Origin: Acidobacteria bacterium UBA2999
GTDB taxonomy: Bacteria > Acidobacteriota > Vicinamibacteria > Vicinamibacterales > UBA2999
NCBI GenBank assembly: GCA_002346475.1
Contig: DDZV01000015.1
Location: 92,825-156,824, forward strand
Length of the DNA stretch: 64,000 nt
Direction of reading: 5' to 3'
A model generated the notes under the pieces. The model was not told the origin of the DNA. It did not search any database and saw nothing but the letters and a program-made list of their open reading frames with translations. The position numbers and the translations under genes are program-made. Within the stretch, counting starts at the first letter, position 1. Each line of letters begins with the position of its first letter. Positions 16,834 to 25,898 of this stretch are shown here, in pieces.

Positions 16834-17385
16834 ATGAGTTCGTCAAAAATGTCATTCATCGGTTCACTGATCAAGAGAATCAGTTACTCAAAAATTGTCC
16901 CCAGGAGCTTGTTGCGTCTTGTCGATGAAGTATTACTGAATGCTGCCATGTCGTGGCCAGGCAGTCCGGGTCGGAAACTATTCAATCGACTACGCGGAGT
17001 CACAATCGGAAAAAATGTGTGGATCGGCCAAGGCGTAATCTTAGGCCAACATCCATTTCTGTTGACAATCCAAGACAACGTTATCATTGCAGCTGGCGTT
17101 AAGATTTTGACTCATGACACCAGCTTTACGGTTGTTGGTGGGAAAGATCTGGCTGGAACAGTCATGATTGGCAGTAACGTGCATCTTGGTGAGAATGCAG
17201 TGATCCTTCCAGGTGTTTCTATCGGGAATCGTTGTGTGATTGGAGCAAGTGCTGTGGTAAATAAAAGCATTCCTTCAGGACAGGTTGCTACTGGGGTCCC
17301 TGCTAAAGTGATTTGCTCCATCGAAGAAGGCTTGTCAAAACTGAACACCAAGCTTCGATCAGAGAATTTTTTCTCCACATGGTAA
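16834..17385 (+). CDS. Hexapeptide-repeat (LbH) acetyl/acyltransferase
   Basis: 183 residues. From about residue 60 onward it shows the left-handed beta-helix hexads (IGKNVWIGQGVILG, VIIAAGVKILTHD, VMIGSNVHLGENAVILPGVSIGNRCVIGASAVV) and ends GVPAKVI. The His in LTHD is the likely catalytic base of the maltose/galactoside acetyltransferase branch. Seventeen bases after the aminotransferase and overlapping the GT2 gene by 7 bp; it probably N-acylates the amino sugar. Confidence 0.9.
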   Translation: MSSSKMSFIGSLIKRISYSKIVPRSLLRLVDEVLLNAAMSWPGSPGRKLFNRLRGVTIGKNVWIGQGVILGQHPFLLTIQDNVIIAAGVKILTHDTSFTVVGGKDLAGTVMIGSNVHLGENAVILPGVSIGNRCVIGASAVVNKSIPSGQVATGVPAKVICSIEEGLSKLNTKLRSENFFSTW

Positions 17386-18113
17386 ACGACCGAGAACAAG
17401 TAGATTTGTCCGTCGTCTTACCCTGCTATAACGAAATCGATTATTTACAAAAGGCAGTCGATAACACCGAAAACCTCTTAAAACGAACAAACTATACGTA
17501 TGAAATCATCATTGCTGAAGATGCCTCCACAGACGGCACTGATGAATTAGCCGAAAAGCTCTCAAAAGAACGTGACCATATTGTTTGGATGCATCGCAAT
17601 AAACGTACTGGGCGAGGATCAGCTGTCGCAGATGCCTTTCGAAAAGCCCGCGGTCGCATTGTGGGGTTCCTTGATATTGATTTAGAAGCTCCAGCACACT
17701 ACATCGTGCCTATGGTGTTAGCTATTAATCAGGGAGCAGACATTGCCGTCGGTGTGCGGAAAATAAAAATTAGCACCCTTGGTTTCGTATTTCAATTACA
17801 TAAAATCATTACGCACAATGGTTACAAATGGCTTGCGAGAAAACTGTTGAAGGTGAACCTGCAAGATATCGGTGTTGGATTTAAGTTTTTCAAAAAAGCA
17901 CACATCTTACCAATCCTCGATGAGGTCAAAGATCAACATTGGTTCTGGGATACTGAAATAGTAGTGCGCGCGTTATTGAAAGGCCTCACAGTGTCAGAAC
18001 TGCCTATTGCCTATACTCCCATTCCCGATCGGGAATCCAAAGTAAACTATGTGCAAGATAGTTTTATACACTTCAAAAAATTATTAGCTCTAAGAAAAGA
18101 ATTAAAACTATAA
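17379..18113 (+). CDS. Family 2 glycosyltransferase (DPM1-like)
   Basis: 244 residues from ATG 17379, which overlaps the acyltransferase stop. GT-A fold opening DLSVVLPCYNE (about 9-19), AEDASTDGTDEL for the nucleotide site, and the acidic metal motif FLDIDLEAP (about 96-104). WFWDTEIVVRALLKGL near the C-terminus is typical of dolichyl/polyprenyl-phosphate mannose synthase-like enzymes. No C-terminal membrane helix. It may load a sugar on a lipid carrier that the nearby GT-C-like protein could use; that link is an inference. Confidence 0.88.
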   Translation: MVNDREQVDLSVVLPCYNEIDYLQKAVDNTENLLKRTNYTYEIIIAEDASTDGTDELAEKLSKERDHIVWMHRNKRTGRGSAVADAFRKARGRIVGFLDIDLEAPAHYIVPMVLAINQGADIAVGVRKIKISTLGFVFQLHKIITHNGYKWLARKLLKVNLQDIGVGFKFFKKAHILPILDEVKDQHWFWDTEIVVRALLKGLTVSELPIAYTPIPDRESKVNYVQDSFIHFKKLLALRKELKL

Positions 18114-18131
18114 GGTTGCGCGGATACGAAA

Positions 18132-18809
18132 TTAGTATGCCTGCTTAGGCAAAACTTCGCTTGGCAACCCGGCCGTCGTTAGTGTTCCTTGTTCTAGGAT
18201 TAGCACATGCTCGGCGATAGTTGCTATTTCATCTGGCGCATGTGCTACATACACCAACGGAATTTCCAATTCATCACGAATGCGTAGAAGCACTTGGAGA
18301 ATCCGGCGACGGTGTGGAAGATCTACTGCTGCCATTGGTTCGTCGAGAAGCAAGACGTCTGGGTCAGACAAAAGTGCACGGGCCAAGGCCACCCGCTGAC
18401 GCTCGCCTCCTGACAGAGACGAAACCTGCCTGTCTAGTATTGCGTTTAAATTAAGAAATTCGATGGTTTCCGCGAGTCGTTCGATCGCAACTGTTCCTTT
18501 GGGACAACCGTAAATGATGTTCTCGCGAGTATCAAGATGGGGAAACAACAACACGTCTTGCGGCACGTAACCTACGCCACGAAAGCGTGGCGGAAGGTTA
18601 ATGCCGGACTTGTCTGAAAATAAAACCCTCTTATCCACACAGATTGTTCCACGCGATGGAGTTCGCAGGCCGGCAATAACTTCTACGATCGAAGTCTTCC
18701 CTGATCCTGATGGACCAAACAACGCAAGTGCTCGGCAATCTGATCGGTCGGTTACAGAAAGAGTGAACGACCCTTGTTGCAAGAAAACATCCAGATCAAA
18801 AATTGCCAT
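18132..18809 (-). CDS. modC: Molybdate ABC transporter ATP-binding protein (no TOBE domain)
   Basis: 225-residue ABC ATPase. Walker A FGPSGSGKTS (31-40), signature LSGGERQR (about 131-138), Walker B VLLLDEP, and H-loop VAHAPDE. Full ModC proteins are about 350 residues with a C-terminal TOBE/Mop domain; this one stops after the ATPase. The missing TOBE module sits instead in the divergent regulator at 20338. It follows modB by 3 bp. Molybdate (or tungstate) specificity rests on the modA/modB context. Confidence 0.88.
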   Translation of the reverse strand: MAIFDLDVFLQQGSFTLSVTDRSDCRALALFGPSGSGKTSIVEVIAGLRTPSRGTICVDKRVLFSDKSGINLPPRFRGVGYVPQDVLLFPHLDTRENIIYGCPKGTVAIERLAETIEFLNLNAILDRQVSSLSGGERQRVALARALLSDPDVLLLDEPMAAVDLPHRRRILQVLLRIRDELEIPLVYVAHAPDEIATIAEHVLILEQGTLTTAGLPSEVLPKQAY

Positions 18810-18812
18810 AGC

Positions 18813-19472
18813 TTAAGGTTCCCTGGTTAGTTGATTTGAAACCAGCACTGCAGTAAAAGCAATCGCAATAGAAATAAAAAGGAGAATTGCTGCATCTTGA
18901 TTTTGTCCCATTTCAGCAAATGAATAGATCCCTAATGCCAGCGTCCTAGTATGGCCAGGAATACTTCCTGCAATTACAATCGTGGCACCAAATTCTCCTA
19001 AAGCTCGAGAAAAGCCCAAAAGTGCGCCTGCCAAAATGGTCCGAAACGCGAGTGGTAACGTAATGGTTGTAAAAACTCTCCAGGGTCCAGCGCCAAGCGT
19101 TTCTGCGATCTGCTCGTAGCGTTTAGTCGCTTGCTCGAATCCAGACCGCGCTGTGCGCACAAGTAAGGGTAAACCCATAACCACCATTGCAATCACAACC
19201 GCACCAGGTGTGAACACCACCTCAACGCCTAATAACTCAAGCAAGAAACCCAAAGGGCCACGGCGTCCTAACAACCACAACAAGAGAAGTCCTGTTGCTA
19301 CCGGAGGCATCACAAGTGGCAACGAAACTGCCGTTTCTAGCAATGCCTTTCCTCGAAAATTCGCGCGCGCGAGCAACCAGCCAATAGCAACACCAGGTAT
19401 AAGCATCACTGCTGTCGCAATCAAAGCAGCGAGCGTTGTAAACGTAGCAATCTGGAGAATTTCTGGATTCAC
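18813..19472 (-). CDS. modB: Molybdate ABC transporter permease
   Basis: 219-residue inner-membrane permease with about five helices. The EAA-like loop appears as ETLGAGPWRVFTTITLPLAFRTILAGALLGFSRALGEFGATIVIAGSIPG, and the RALGEFGATI stretch is very characteristic of ModB/CysT-type permeases. It overlaps modA by 4 bp and is spaced 3 bp from modC, so the three are translated together. Confidence 0.93.
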   Translation of the reverse strand: MNPEILQIATFTTLAALIATAVMLIPGVAIGWLLARANFRGKALLETAVSLPLVMPPVATGLLLLWLLGRRGPLGFLLELLGVEVVFTPGAVVIAMVVMGLPLLVRTARSGFEQATKRYEQIAETLGAGPWRVFTTITLPLAFRTILAGALLGFSRALGEFGATIVIAGSIPGHTRTLALGIYSFAEMGQNQDAAILLFISIAIAFTAVLVSNQLTREP

Positions 19473-20266
19473 GGAAGCTTCCGTTCCATTGCCTGTAATG
19501 GCACAAACCCAGCCTGCTGAAAATATTTTGTCGCTTCCTCTCCCTGGAGATACGCAAGAAATTGACGACCACCGTTGGTATTTCTACCACCCCGTACAAT
19601 TGCTGCTGGGTACACAATCTGTGGACCGTCATTCGGTGGCACGACAAACGCAATAAGTGCACGACGGGCAATGAGAAGATCTGTTCGGTACACGATGGCA
19701 ACATCTACGGTGCCATTCTCCACCGCTGCAAGTGCTAGACGAACGTTACCCGTCGGAACGACTTTCTTGGCTATGTCAGCCCAAATACCAACCTTCTCAA
19801 GATAGTTCCGAGCATAAACTCCAACAGGCACGGCTCTTGGATCACCAAGAGCGATACGGCGAATAGATGAATCCAACAGATCGTGTGCCGATTGAAATAT
19901 GCGTGATCGGTCGTCGGGAACTATTAAAACCAATTGATTCGAGAGCAAATCGACGCGCGTGCTCAACTCAATGGCATCTGCTATTACGTCAAGTTGAGAC
20001 TCATCCGCACTGATAAATAAATCAACGCGCGCGCCGGCTCTGATTTGTTGGGCTAATGTATGTGACCCTGCCAGGTTAAGCGTGACGTGTTCACCACCTT
20101 GCTGTTCATAAGCAGTAGCAATCTTGGTAAGAACGTTCGTGAGACTACTTGCAGCAGAAACTAATATCCCTGTTGATCCATGACAAGCCACCTGAAAAAA
20201 CGCCAGCACTATAAGAAAAACAACAGTAAAACCAACTCTCTGGGATCTCCTGGTGTAATGTGTCAT
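19469..20266 (-). CDS. modA: Molybdate-binding periplasmic lipoprotein
   Basis: 265 residues. The N-terminal hydrophobic segment ends at a lipobox-like VAC (Cys about 28). The mature part begins ILVSAASSLTNVLTKIATAYEQ, the ModA opening, with the oxyanion-contact Ser pair in AASSL, and later LFISADESQLD and GTVDVAIVYRTD. Type II solute-binding fold. First gene of modABC; the promoter must lie in the very AT-rich gap toward the divergent HTH-TOBE gene. Confidence 0.93.
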   Translation of the reverse strand: MTHYTRRSQRVGFTVVFLIVLAFFQVACHGSTGILVSAASSLTNVLTKIATAYEQQGGEHVTLNLAGSHTLAQQIRAGARVDLFISADESQLDVIADAIELSTRVDLLSNQLVLIVPDDRSRIFQSAHDLLDSSIRRIALGDPRAVPVGVYARNYLEKVGIWADIAKKVVPTGNVRLALAAVENGTVDVAIVYRTDLLIARRALIAFVVPPNDGPQIVYPAAIVRGGRNTNGGRQFLAYLQGEEATKYFQQAGFVPLQAMERKLP

Positions 20267-20337
20267 TATTTATATATATAATTTAGTATTATTTAAGTTG
20301 ATATTTATAGTGATTTTAGTCGTATTTTAATATTTTT
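20267..20337. promoter_or_regulatory. AT-rich divergent promoter/operator region of mod genes
   Basis: 71 bp almost without G or C, holding alternating TATATATATA near 20271-20282 and several TATTT/ATATTT runs. It separates modA from the HTH-TOBE regulator, so promoters for both directions and an operator for the regulator are expected here. I cannot assign a specific half-site. Confidence 0.5.
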
Positions 20338-20754
20338 ATGAATCTACTCACTGCTCGTCTCGCGGCCAAGGAACTCGGGGTGGGCTATTCCACTCTGAAA
20401 CAATGGATTTATAAGGGTGCGATTCGGACTACGACTACCAACGGTGGGCACTATCGAATTGCCAAATCTGAGGTCGAACGCCTGCTCAGCAACCAGGGAA
20501 ACCGAGTAAAACAGACACAGCAACATAAAATGCCTGGGGAGTCGGTCCCTATTAGCAGTCGGAATCAAGTTCGAGGCATTGTAGAGGAAGTACGAATTGA
20601 AGGTTTGCTAGCACAAGTGCAGCTCCGCGTCGGGGAGCAATCTCTGACAGCTGTCATCACACGGGATGCTGCCGAAGAGCTAAAGCTGGCACAAGGACAG
20701 ACTGCCCTCGCAATTATTAAGGCCACTGAAGTGATGATTGCCCGTAATCCCTAA
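20338..20754 (+). CDS. HTH-TOBE molybdate-responsive regulator
   Basis: 138 residues. Residues 1-52 are a MerR/excisionase-like helix-turn-helix (LTARLAAKELGVGYSTLKQWIYKGAIRTTTTNGGHYRI). Residues about 72-136 are a single TOBE/Mop domain (NQVRGIVEEVRIEGLLAQVQLRVG ... ITRDAAEELKLAQGQTALAIIKATEVMIA) that binds molybdate. Divergent from modABC, so it probably represses or tunes uptake in response to molybdate, as ModE does with a different layout. The TTTTT before the ATG gives no Shine-Dalgarno; translation may be leaderless. Confidence 0.88.
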   Translation: MNLLTARLAAKELGVGYSTLKQWIYKGAIRTTTTNGGHYRIAKSEVERLLSNQGNRVKQTQQHKMPGESVPISSRNQVRGIVEEVRIEGLLAQVQLRVGEQSLTAVITRDAAEELKLAQGQTALAIIKATEVMIARNP

Positions 20755-20777
20755 ACATTTGGGGAAACATGACAAAC

Positions 20778-20807
20778 TTGCACCAACACCCCATCCTGAA
20801 GTAACTT
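20778..20807 (+). promoter_or_regulatory. Possible his operon promoter
   Basis: TTGCAC (20778-20783) and TAACTT (20802-20807) are 18 bp apart and could be -35 and -10 boxes. A start near 20814 would place the leader peptide ATG (20818) almost at the RNA 5' end, which would explain why it lacks a Shine-Dalgarno. Confidence 0.35.
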
Positions 20808-20817
20808 GTATACAGAA

Positions 20818-20880
20818 ATGAATTCAAATCCTCTTCGCACGCATCGTCACGATCACCACAGCCATCGGGCTGTTCGGTAG
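20818..20880 (+). CDS. hisL: His operon leader peptide
   Basis: A 20-residue peptide, MNSNPLRTHRHDHHSHRAVR, with five His codons at positions 9, 11, 13, 14 and 16. Too short for routine gene calling. Ribosome stalling at these codons during histidine shortage would report on charged tRNA-His. Its TAG stop lies inside the antiterminator 5' arm (20876-20883), so a ribosome that finishes the peptide masks that arm and lets the terminator form. The his biosynthetic operon starts 149 bp downstream. The layout matches enterobacterial hisL although the sequence is different. Confidence 0.85.
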   Translation: MNSNPLRTHRHDHHSHRAVR

Positions 20881-20941
20881 GGCAGCGCGCGTGAAGGATT
20901 AGATTAGTTCCGTACTCTCAGCGCATTAAAGTGGCCCCGCC
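20876..20941 (+). promoter_or_regulatory. His attenuator antiterminator
   Basis: GGTAGGGC (20876-20883) can pair with GCCCCGCC (20934-20941): seven pairs including one U-G wobble, and one A-C mismatch. GCGC (20885-20888) can pair with GCGC (20921-20924) inside it. The 3' arm is the same segment used by the terminator, so the structures compete. Confidence 0.7.
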
Positions 20942-20963
20942 GAAATTGCAGGCGGGGTTTTTT
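20935..20963 (+). terminator. His attenuator terminator
   Basis: Seven perfect pairs CCCCGCC (20935-20941) and GGCGGGG (20951-20957), a 9-base loop, then six T (20958-20963). It lies between the leader peptide and hisI, so it is an attenuator rather than an end-of-operon terminator. Confidence 0.9.
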
Positions 20964-21029
20964 GTTGTACCGACAAGTCTTGGCAATCAAGTTTGATGGA
21001 ATTAACGAACGCCTTGCTTGAGAAATTAG

Positions 21030-21353
21030 ATGATGCTTATGGATTTTACAAAATTAGATGGTCTCATTCCTGCGGTAGTGCAGGACCACGAATCGAGCGA
21101 AGTGCTTATGGTTGGCTTCATGAACCAAGAGGCTTGGGAAACCACACAACGTACTCGCTTCGTAACTTTTTTTAGTCGCACCCGGGAAACACTATGGACC
21201 AAGGGTGAGACATCCGGTAACCGGCTCGCCGTACGTGAACTGTTAATCGACTGCGATGAAGATACCGTGCTCATCAAAGCCGAACGACAAGGTGATGGGA
21301 ATGTTTGCCACACAGGTGAACGCACCTGCTTTTTTCAGAAGGTGACACTGTGA
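21030..21353 (+). CDS. hisI: Phosphoribosyl-AMP cyclohydrolase
   Basis: 107 residues, the stand-alone HisI form. Metal and substrate motifs [32 protein letters not shown] carry the Asp and Cys zinc ligands. It opens the adenine ring of PR-AMP, the third step of histidine synthesis. No HisE (PR-ATP pyrophosphohydrolase) domain is fused or encoded nearby, so that step must come from elsewhere. First structural gene of the operon; hisG starts in a 4-bp overlap. Confidence 0.95.
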   Translation: MMLMDFTKLDGLIPAVVQDHESSEVLMVGFMNQEAWETTQRTRFVTFFSRTRETLWTKGETSGNRLAVRELLIDCDEDTVLIKAERQGDGNVCHTGERTCFFQKVTL

Positions 21354-22237
21354 AACTACGACTAGGTATCCCCAAAGGCTCTTTGCAGGAGTCAACTATT
21401 CAGCTCTTCGGGCGCGCGGGTTTTAATGTGTACGTTGGTTCGCGTTCGTACTTTCCAACAATCGATGATCCAGAGATCGAATGTATGTTGATTCGAGCAC
21501 AGGAGATGGCTCGATATGTTTGTGATGGTGTGCTCGATGCCGGGCTAACTGGCCAAGATTGGATCGCGGAACACCAGCTAAGCGGAAAAACCAAGGTCTC
21601 GCTATCATCAATTGTTGACCTCGTATACGCAAAACAGAGTTTTGGGAAAGTGCGCTGGGTACTTGCTGCGCCAGAAGACTCCAAGTTCAAGACACCTAAG
21701 GACTTGAAAGGCGCAACCATCGCCACAGAGCTCGTACGTGTCACACAAGGTTATTTTGATCAGCTCTCAGTACCAGTCAACGTAGAGTTTTCATGGGGTG
21801 CCACAGAGGTTAAACCACCTGTGCTTGCTGACGCGATTGTTGAGGCCACAGAAACTGGTTCCACGCTCAAAGCGAACCGTTTGCGCATTCTTGACACTGT
21901 AATGGAATCAAATACACAGCTGGTAGCAAACGATATTGCACTAGCAGACACGTGGAAACGAACAAAGATTGAGAACATTGCATTGCTGTTGCAGGCTGCC
22001 ATTGAGGCGCAAGGACGCGTGGGACTCATGCTCAACGTGCGCCGCGAGGAACTAGATACCATTTTGAATCTACTTCCGGCGCTTCAGCGTCCCACAATTT
22101 CACCACTGAGCGATTCTGACTGGGTAGCAATTAATACTATTGTTGAAGAGCACACAGTGCGCGATTTAATTCCTAAACTGCGACTAGCAAATGCCCAAGG
22201 TATTGTGGAATATCCGCTCAATAAAATTGTAATTTAG
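21350..22237 (+). CDS. hisG: ATP phosphoribosyltransferase, long form
   Basis: 295 residues, GTG start in the overlap with his[24 protein letters not shown] opens the protein, [13 protein letters not shown] and the PRPP-site region [12 protein letters not shown] ... [20 protein letters not shown] follow. The extra C-terminal about 80 residues ([27 protein letters not shown]) is the regulatory domain of hexameric HisG that senses histidine. It therefore needs no HisZ. First committed step of the pathway. Confidence 0.96.
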   Translation: MKLRLGIPKGSLQESTIQLFGRAGFNVYVGSRSYFPTIDDPEIECMLIRAQEMARYVCDGVLDAGLTGQDWIAEHQLSGKTKVSLSSIVDLVYAKQSFGKVRWVLAAPEDSKFKTPKDLKGATIATELVRVTQGYFDQLSVPVNVEFSWGATEVKPPVLADAIVEATETGSTLKANRLRILDTVMESNTQLVANDIALADTWKRTKIENIALLLQAAIEAQGRVGLMLNVRREELDTILNLLPALQRPTISPLSDSDWVAINTIVEEHTVRDLIPKLRLANAQGIVEYPLNKIVI

Positions 22238-22289
22238 GAACTCTAGGTTAAATGTCATGAATCAACGAACTACAGTGTCAGTTTCTTAA

Positions 22290-23576
22290 TTGAGTAAAGT
22301 GCTAAAAACCATTAAAGCAAGCAACCGCCGGGCTGTTGCGTCACTGCTAACACACACCCGAACACGAAGTGCGACAACAGAACGGCGTGTTGCCAAGATC
22401 GTGGGTGATGTGCGTCGCAAAGGAGATATAGCGTTAACTAAGTACGTACGTACGCTTGATTATCTTGAGGGTCCACTGGAAATCACAGCTGAAGAAGTAC
22501 GTGACGGAGCTAGTCGTGTGGATCCCAAAGTTCAAAAAGCCTTGCGAACCGCTACTAAGCACATTAAACGAATAGCTCGGAAGCAACTCCCACGTGGCTG
22601 GCAAACCAAAGTGGCGCCAGGTATTACTGTTGAACAACGGGTTCTGCCTTTGGACCGTGTCGGCTGTTACGTGCCTGGAGGTCGCTTCCCGCTTCCTTCC
22701 TCTCTTTTAATGACTGTGATACCAGCCCAAATTGCTGGCGTACAAGAAATCATCGTTGCCTGTCCACGACCAGAACCTATTGTGTTCGCAGCTGCACTCG
22801 AAGCAGGTGTCACTCGTCTTTTTCGAATGGGTGGCGCTCAAGCAATTGCTGCACTGGCTTACGGTACGGAAACCGTACCGCGCGTTGATAAAATTGTGGG
22901 ACCAGGAAACCGCTGGGTTGCTGCTGCCAAGGCACTTGTGTCAGTAGACTGTGGTATTGATTTCTACGCAGGACCAACTGAGATTGTTATTGTAGCTACA
23001 CGGGGTCCAGCCGCATGGATTGCTGCCGATCTTATTGCGCAGGCTGAGCATGACCCAGACTCACGCGCCATTCTTATTACACCAAATCGGGCTCTAGCAG
23101 TGCGCGTAGCTGCAGCCGTGGATGTTCAATTAGATGTTTCTTCTAGTATTGCTAGACGGGCTTTAAAAAACCGTGGCGGAATTATCATCACAGCAACAAC
23201 CGCTGAGGCAGTTGCGCTCGCTAATGCCGCTGTCGCTGAACACCTAGTAGTAGATTCTGAGTCATTAGCGAAACAGGTACAGTGTGCTGGATCGCTCTTT
23301 GTTGGACCCTGGTCCGCACAAGTCGCTGGAGATTATGCAATTGGATCAAACCACGTACTGCCAACAGCGGGTGCAGCGCGGGGACGTGGAGGACTATCCA
23401 CTGCGGATTTCGTTCGACAATTTACCGTTCAACGGATGACCCAACAAGGATTACGGGGCATTGCCGATACAGCAGTAACCCTAGCTCGTGCTGAAGGCTT
23501 GGATGCACACGCAGCTTCGATTGACATTCGCAGACGGCCTCAGTCAGTACGACCGAGAACAGGAACCCTCAAATGA
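22290..23576 (+). CDS. hisD: Histidinol dehydrogenase
   Basis: 428 residues, TTG start, 52 bp after hisG. Zinc enzyme oxidising histidinol to histidine. Characteristic segments: VGCYVPGGRFPLPSSLLMTVIPA, RMGGAQAIAALAYGTETVPRVDKIVGPGN, SVDCGIDFYAGPTEI, DLIAQAEHDPDSRAIL, and SNHVLPTAGAARGRGGLSTADFV. Overlaps hisC by 4 bp. The 52-bp gap before it is the only sizeable gap in the operon. Confidence 0.96.
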   Translation: MSKVLKTIKASNRRAVASLLTHTRTRSATTERRVAKIVGDVRRKGDIALTKYVRTLDYLEGPLEITAEEVRDGASRVDPKVQKALRTATKHIKRIARKQLPRGWQTKVAPGITVEQRVLPLDRVGCYVPGGRFPLPSSLLMTVIPAQIAGVQEIIVACPRPEPIVFAAALEAGVTRLFRMGGAQAIAALAYGTETVPRVDKIVGPGNRWVAAAKALVSVDCGIDFYAGPTEIVIVATRGPAAWIAADLIAQAEHDPDSRAILITPNRALAVRVAAAVDVQLDVSSSIARRALKNRGGIIITATTAEAVALANAAVAEHLVVDSESLAKQVQCAGSLFVGPWSAQVAGDYAIGSNHVLPTAGAARGRGGLSTADFVRQFTVQRMTQQGLRGIADTAVTLARAEGLDAHAASIDIRRRPQSVRPRTGTLK

Positions 23577-24628
23577 AGATCCAAGGTGTTCCCAATCCCG
23601 GCGATGGCCTCCGTCTGCATCTTAACGAAAACACTGGCGGGTGCTCCCCAAGGGTCATTGAAGCTATACGGACACTGACTCCTACGGATATTTCTGCGTA
23701 CCCAGACTACAAAAAGGCCGTATTAACATGTGCGGAATATTTTCAAGTCAATCCGGAAGAATTGTTGCTCACAAACGGTCTGGATGAAGGCATCCTGATG
23801 GTGGCCTTGGCTAATTTCGGGCGCGCTTACGATCCTGAACAAGAAGCTATAATCCCCGTGCCAGCGTTTGATCCTTACCTGACAGCGACTGCTGCGGTTG
23901 GTGCCAAGGTCATACGTGTACCCCCAGGACCGAACTTTGCGTTTCCTGTTGACGAGGTAATCACTGCAATTTCTGCAAAAACACGTTTAATATTCCTCAA
24001 TACGCCAAACAACCCAACTGGCCAGATTATTCCTCACCAGATCATACGCCGTGTTATCGATGCTGCACCACAAGCTACAGTGCTAGTGGATGAAGCCTAC
24101 GTCGAATTTGCAAATGGAAGTTTTTTAGACGAACTATCTCAGCACTCAAATGTTGTGCTCGGTCGAACTTTCTCAAAAGCGTACGGCATGGCAGGCATGC
24201 GTATTGGTTGCCTAATAGCAAAACCAGAGACGATCGATCCAATTCGTAAAGTCATCCCAATTTTCAATATGAACGTAGTTGCCATCACTGCTATGCAAGC
24301 AGCTGTCAAAGACCAAAGCTTCTTGCCAGCATACACCGCAGAGGTCAAAGAATCTCGTCAACGTTTATACGAAGCATGTCGTCGGCTCGATCTTGAATAT
24401 TGGGAAAGCTCAGCTAATTTCGTGTTGGTTCGCGTTGGCAAGCTTGCTCCCAAAGTAGTAGCAACACTAGACACACGTGGAATCCATGTCCGCGATCGAT
24501 CACAAGATCCGTATAGTCCTGGGTGTATCCGGATCACGGCTGGCGTTCTTTCACACACTGACGAAGCAATTAAAGCCCTTGAAGCAAATGTTTCAAGTGG
24601 CCTTATAGAGACACGAGGAGCCCTATGA
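23573..24628 (+). CDS. hisC: Histidinol-phosphate aminotransferase
   Basis: 351-residue class I/II PLP aminotransferase. N-terminal [14 protein letters not shown] is the HisC-type opening, [12 protein letters not shown] the substrate loop, VDEAYVEF the PLP-contact strand and [15 protein letters not shown] the lysine site. Converts imidazole acetol phosphate to histidinol phosphate. Overlaps both neighbours by 4 bp. Confidence 0.95.
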   Translation: MKIQGVPNPGDGLRLHLNENTGGCSPRVIEAIRTLTPTDISAYPDYKKAVLTCAEYFQVNPEELLLTNGLDEGILMVALANFGRAYDPEQEAIIPVPAFDPYLTATAAVGAKVIRVPPGPNFAFPVDEVITAISAKTRLIFLNTPNNPTGQIIPHQIIRRVIDAAPQATVLVDEAYVEFANGSFLDELSQHSNVVLGRTFSKAYGMAGMRIGCLIAKPETIDPIRKVIPIFNMNVVAITAMQAAVKDQSFLPAYTAEVKESRQRLYEACRRLDLEYWESSANFVLVRVGKLAPKVVATLDTRGIHVRDRSQDPYSPGCIRITAGVLSHTDEAIKALEANVSSGLIETRGAL

Positions 24629-25275
24629 CACCGCCCCGAACTACCCGCGGTAAAGTTGGTCAAAAAACCTTGCGCTCGAAAGACACTCAACGCAAAACTT
24701 TATTTAAGCGAGTTACAACTGAAACTCAAATCCAAGGCCACTTAGTCATTGACGGCTCTGGACTGTACAAGATCAATACCGGAATCAGATTTCTTGATCA
24801 TATGCTTGAGTTATTTGCACGACATGGTGGCTTCGATCTCTCACTGCTGGCAACAGGAGATCTTGACGTTGATCAACATCACACAGTCGAAGATATCGGA
24901 ATTGTCCTTGGAGAAGCTACCTTGACCGCGCTTGGAAAGCGACGTGGTATTAATCGCGCAGGTTATTTTGTCATGCCGATGGATGAAACGCTGGCTGTTG
25001 CTGCAATTGATCTTGGTGGCCGGCCTCATGCAATTGTTAACCTAAAGTTACGCGTAAAACGTGTAGGCGACCTACAAGCAGAGCTAATTCATGATTTCTT
25101 TGAAGGTTTTGCGATAGGCGCAAAAGCCAATGTGCATCTGAATATATTTTATGGGCGCTCAAGTCACCATCAAATCGAAGCTATTTTTAAAGCGTTCGCG
25201 CGTGCCTTACGTGTTGCTTGTGCGCGCGACCAGCGTTTAGCAAAGATGTTGCCGAGTACTAAAGGGCTTCTGTGA
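24625..25275 (+). CDS. hisB: Imidazoleglycerol-phosphate dehydratase
   Basis: 216 residues, the monofunctional form without the histidinol phosphatase domain. The double metal motifs [16 protein letters not shown] ... [16 protein letters not shown] and the later [41 protein letters not shown] are clear. The first 30 residues (rich in R, K and T) are an unusual basic extension. A separate histidinol phosphatase is not in the window. Confidence 0.96.
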   Translation: MTPPRTTRGKVGQKTLRSKDTQRKTLFKRVTTETQIQGHLVIDGSGLYKINTGIRFLDHMLELFARHGGFDLSLLATGDLDVDQHHTVEDIGIVLGEATLTALGKRRGINRAGYFVMPMDETLAVAAIDLGGRPHAIVNLKLRVKRVGDLQAELIHDFFEGFAIGAKANVHLNIFYGRSSHHQIEAIFKAFARALRVACARDQRLAKMLPSTKGLL

Positions 25276-25898
25276 TCTCCCTCATTGACTATCGGGCTGG
25301 CAACCTGACGTCTGTCCGAAAAGCTTTAACAGCGTTAGAAGCCAACTTTAGTATTCCAAACGACCCAGCTGAACTAACGAAAGCGCAAGGAATTATCGTG
25401 CCTGGTGTTGGGCATTTCTCTGCTACTAAAACACTCGCTGGGGTCTGGCAAAGCGCGATCCTTGAACGTGTAGCAGCTGGGACACCGCTTCTCGGAATTT
25501 GTGTTGGGATGCAATGGCTTTTTGAGGGAAGCGATGAAGCCCCGAGTATTCCAGGACTTGGCGTAATGAAGGGTCGGTGTTTTCGACTGGTTGGCCAAAG
25601 TGACCGCCGCCTAAAAGTACCACACGTAGGATGGAACGTAATCCAGCCAGTCCCTGCTGCGCCAGGCCGACTTCTCAAAGGGGTCATGCCTGACTCACAG
25701 GTGTACTTTACCCATTCGTACGCCTCGCCGATTACTGGTGACAGTGCGGCTATTACAACACACGGACAACCGTTTGCATCAGCCGTTGAACGCGAACATA
25801 TCTTCGGAGTGCAGTTTCACCCAGAGAAGTCCAGTCAAACTGGTCTGCGTGTTCTAAAAAACTTCCTGGACGTGTGCCAGCAAAGAGAATCTAACTGA
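25272..25898 (+). CDS. hisH: Imidazole glycerol phosphate synthase, glutaminase subunit
   Basis: 208 residues, GTG start overlapping hisB by 4 bp. Class I amidotransferase with the nucleophile Cys in [17 protein letters not shown] and the His/Glu pair in [28 protein letters not shown] is the usual HisH start. Supplies ammonia to HisF, whose gene overlaps the stop by one base. Confidence 0.96.
   Translation: MISLIDYRAGNLTSVRKALTALEANFSIPNDPAELTKAQGIIVPGVGHFSATKTLAGVWQSAILERVAAGTPLLGICVGMQWLFEGSDEAPSIPGLGVMKGRCFRLVGQSDRRLKVPHVGWNVIQPVPAAPGRLLKGVMPDSQVYFTHSYASPITGDSAAITTHGQPFASAVEREHIFGVQFHPEKSSQTGLRVLKNFLDVCQQRESN

Noticed and set aside
20267..20337. AT-rich repeat as an origin or transposon end
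   Set aside because: Position between divergent mod genes fits a promoter region; no DnaA boxes, inverted ends or target duplication seen.
20993..21175. Small open frame between the his terminator and hisI
   Set aside because: It runs out of frame across the well-conserved hisI start and has no recognisable product.
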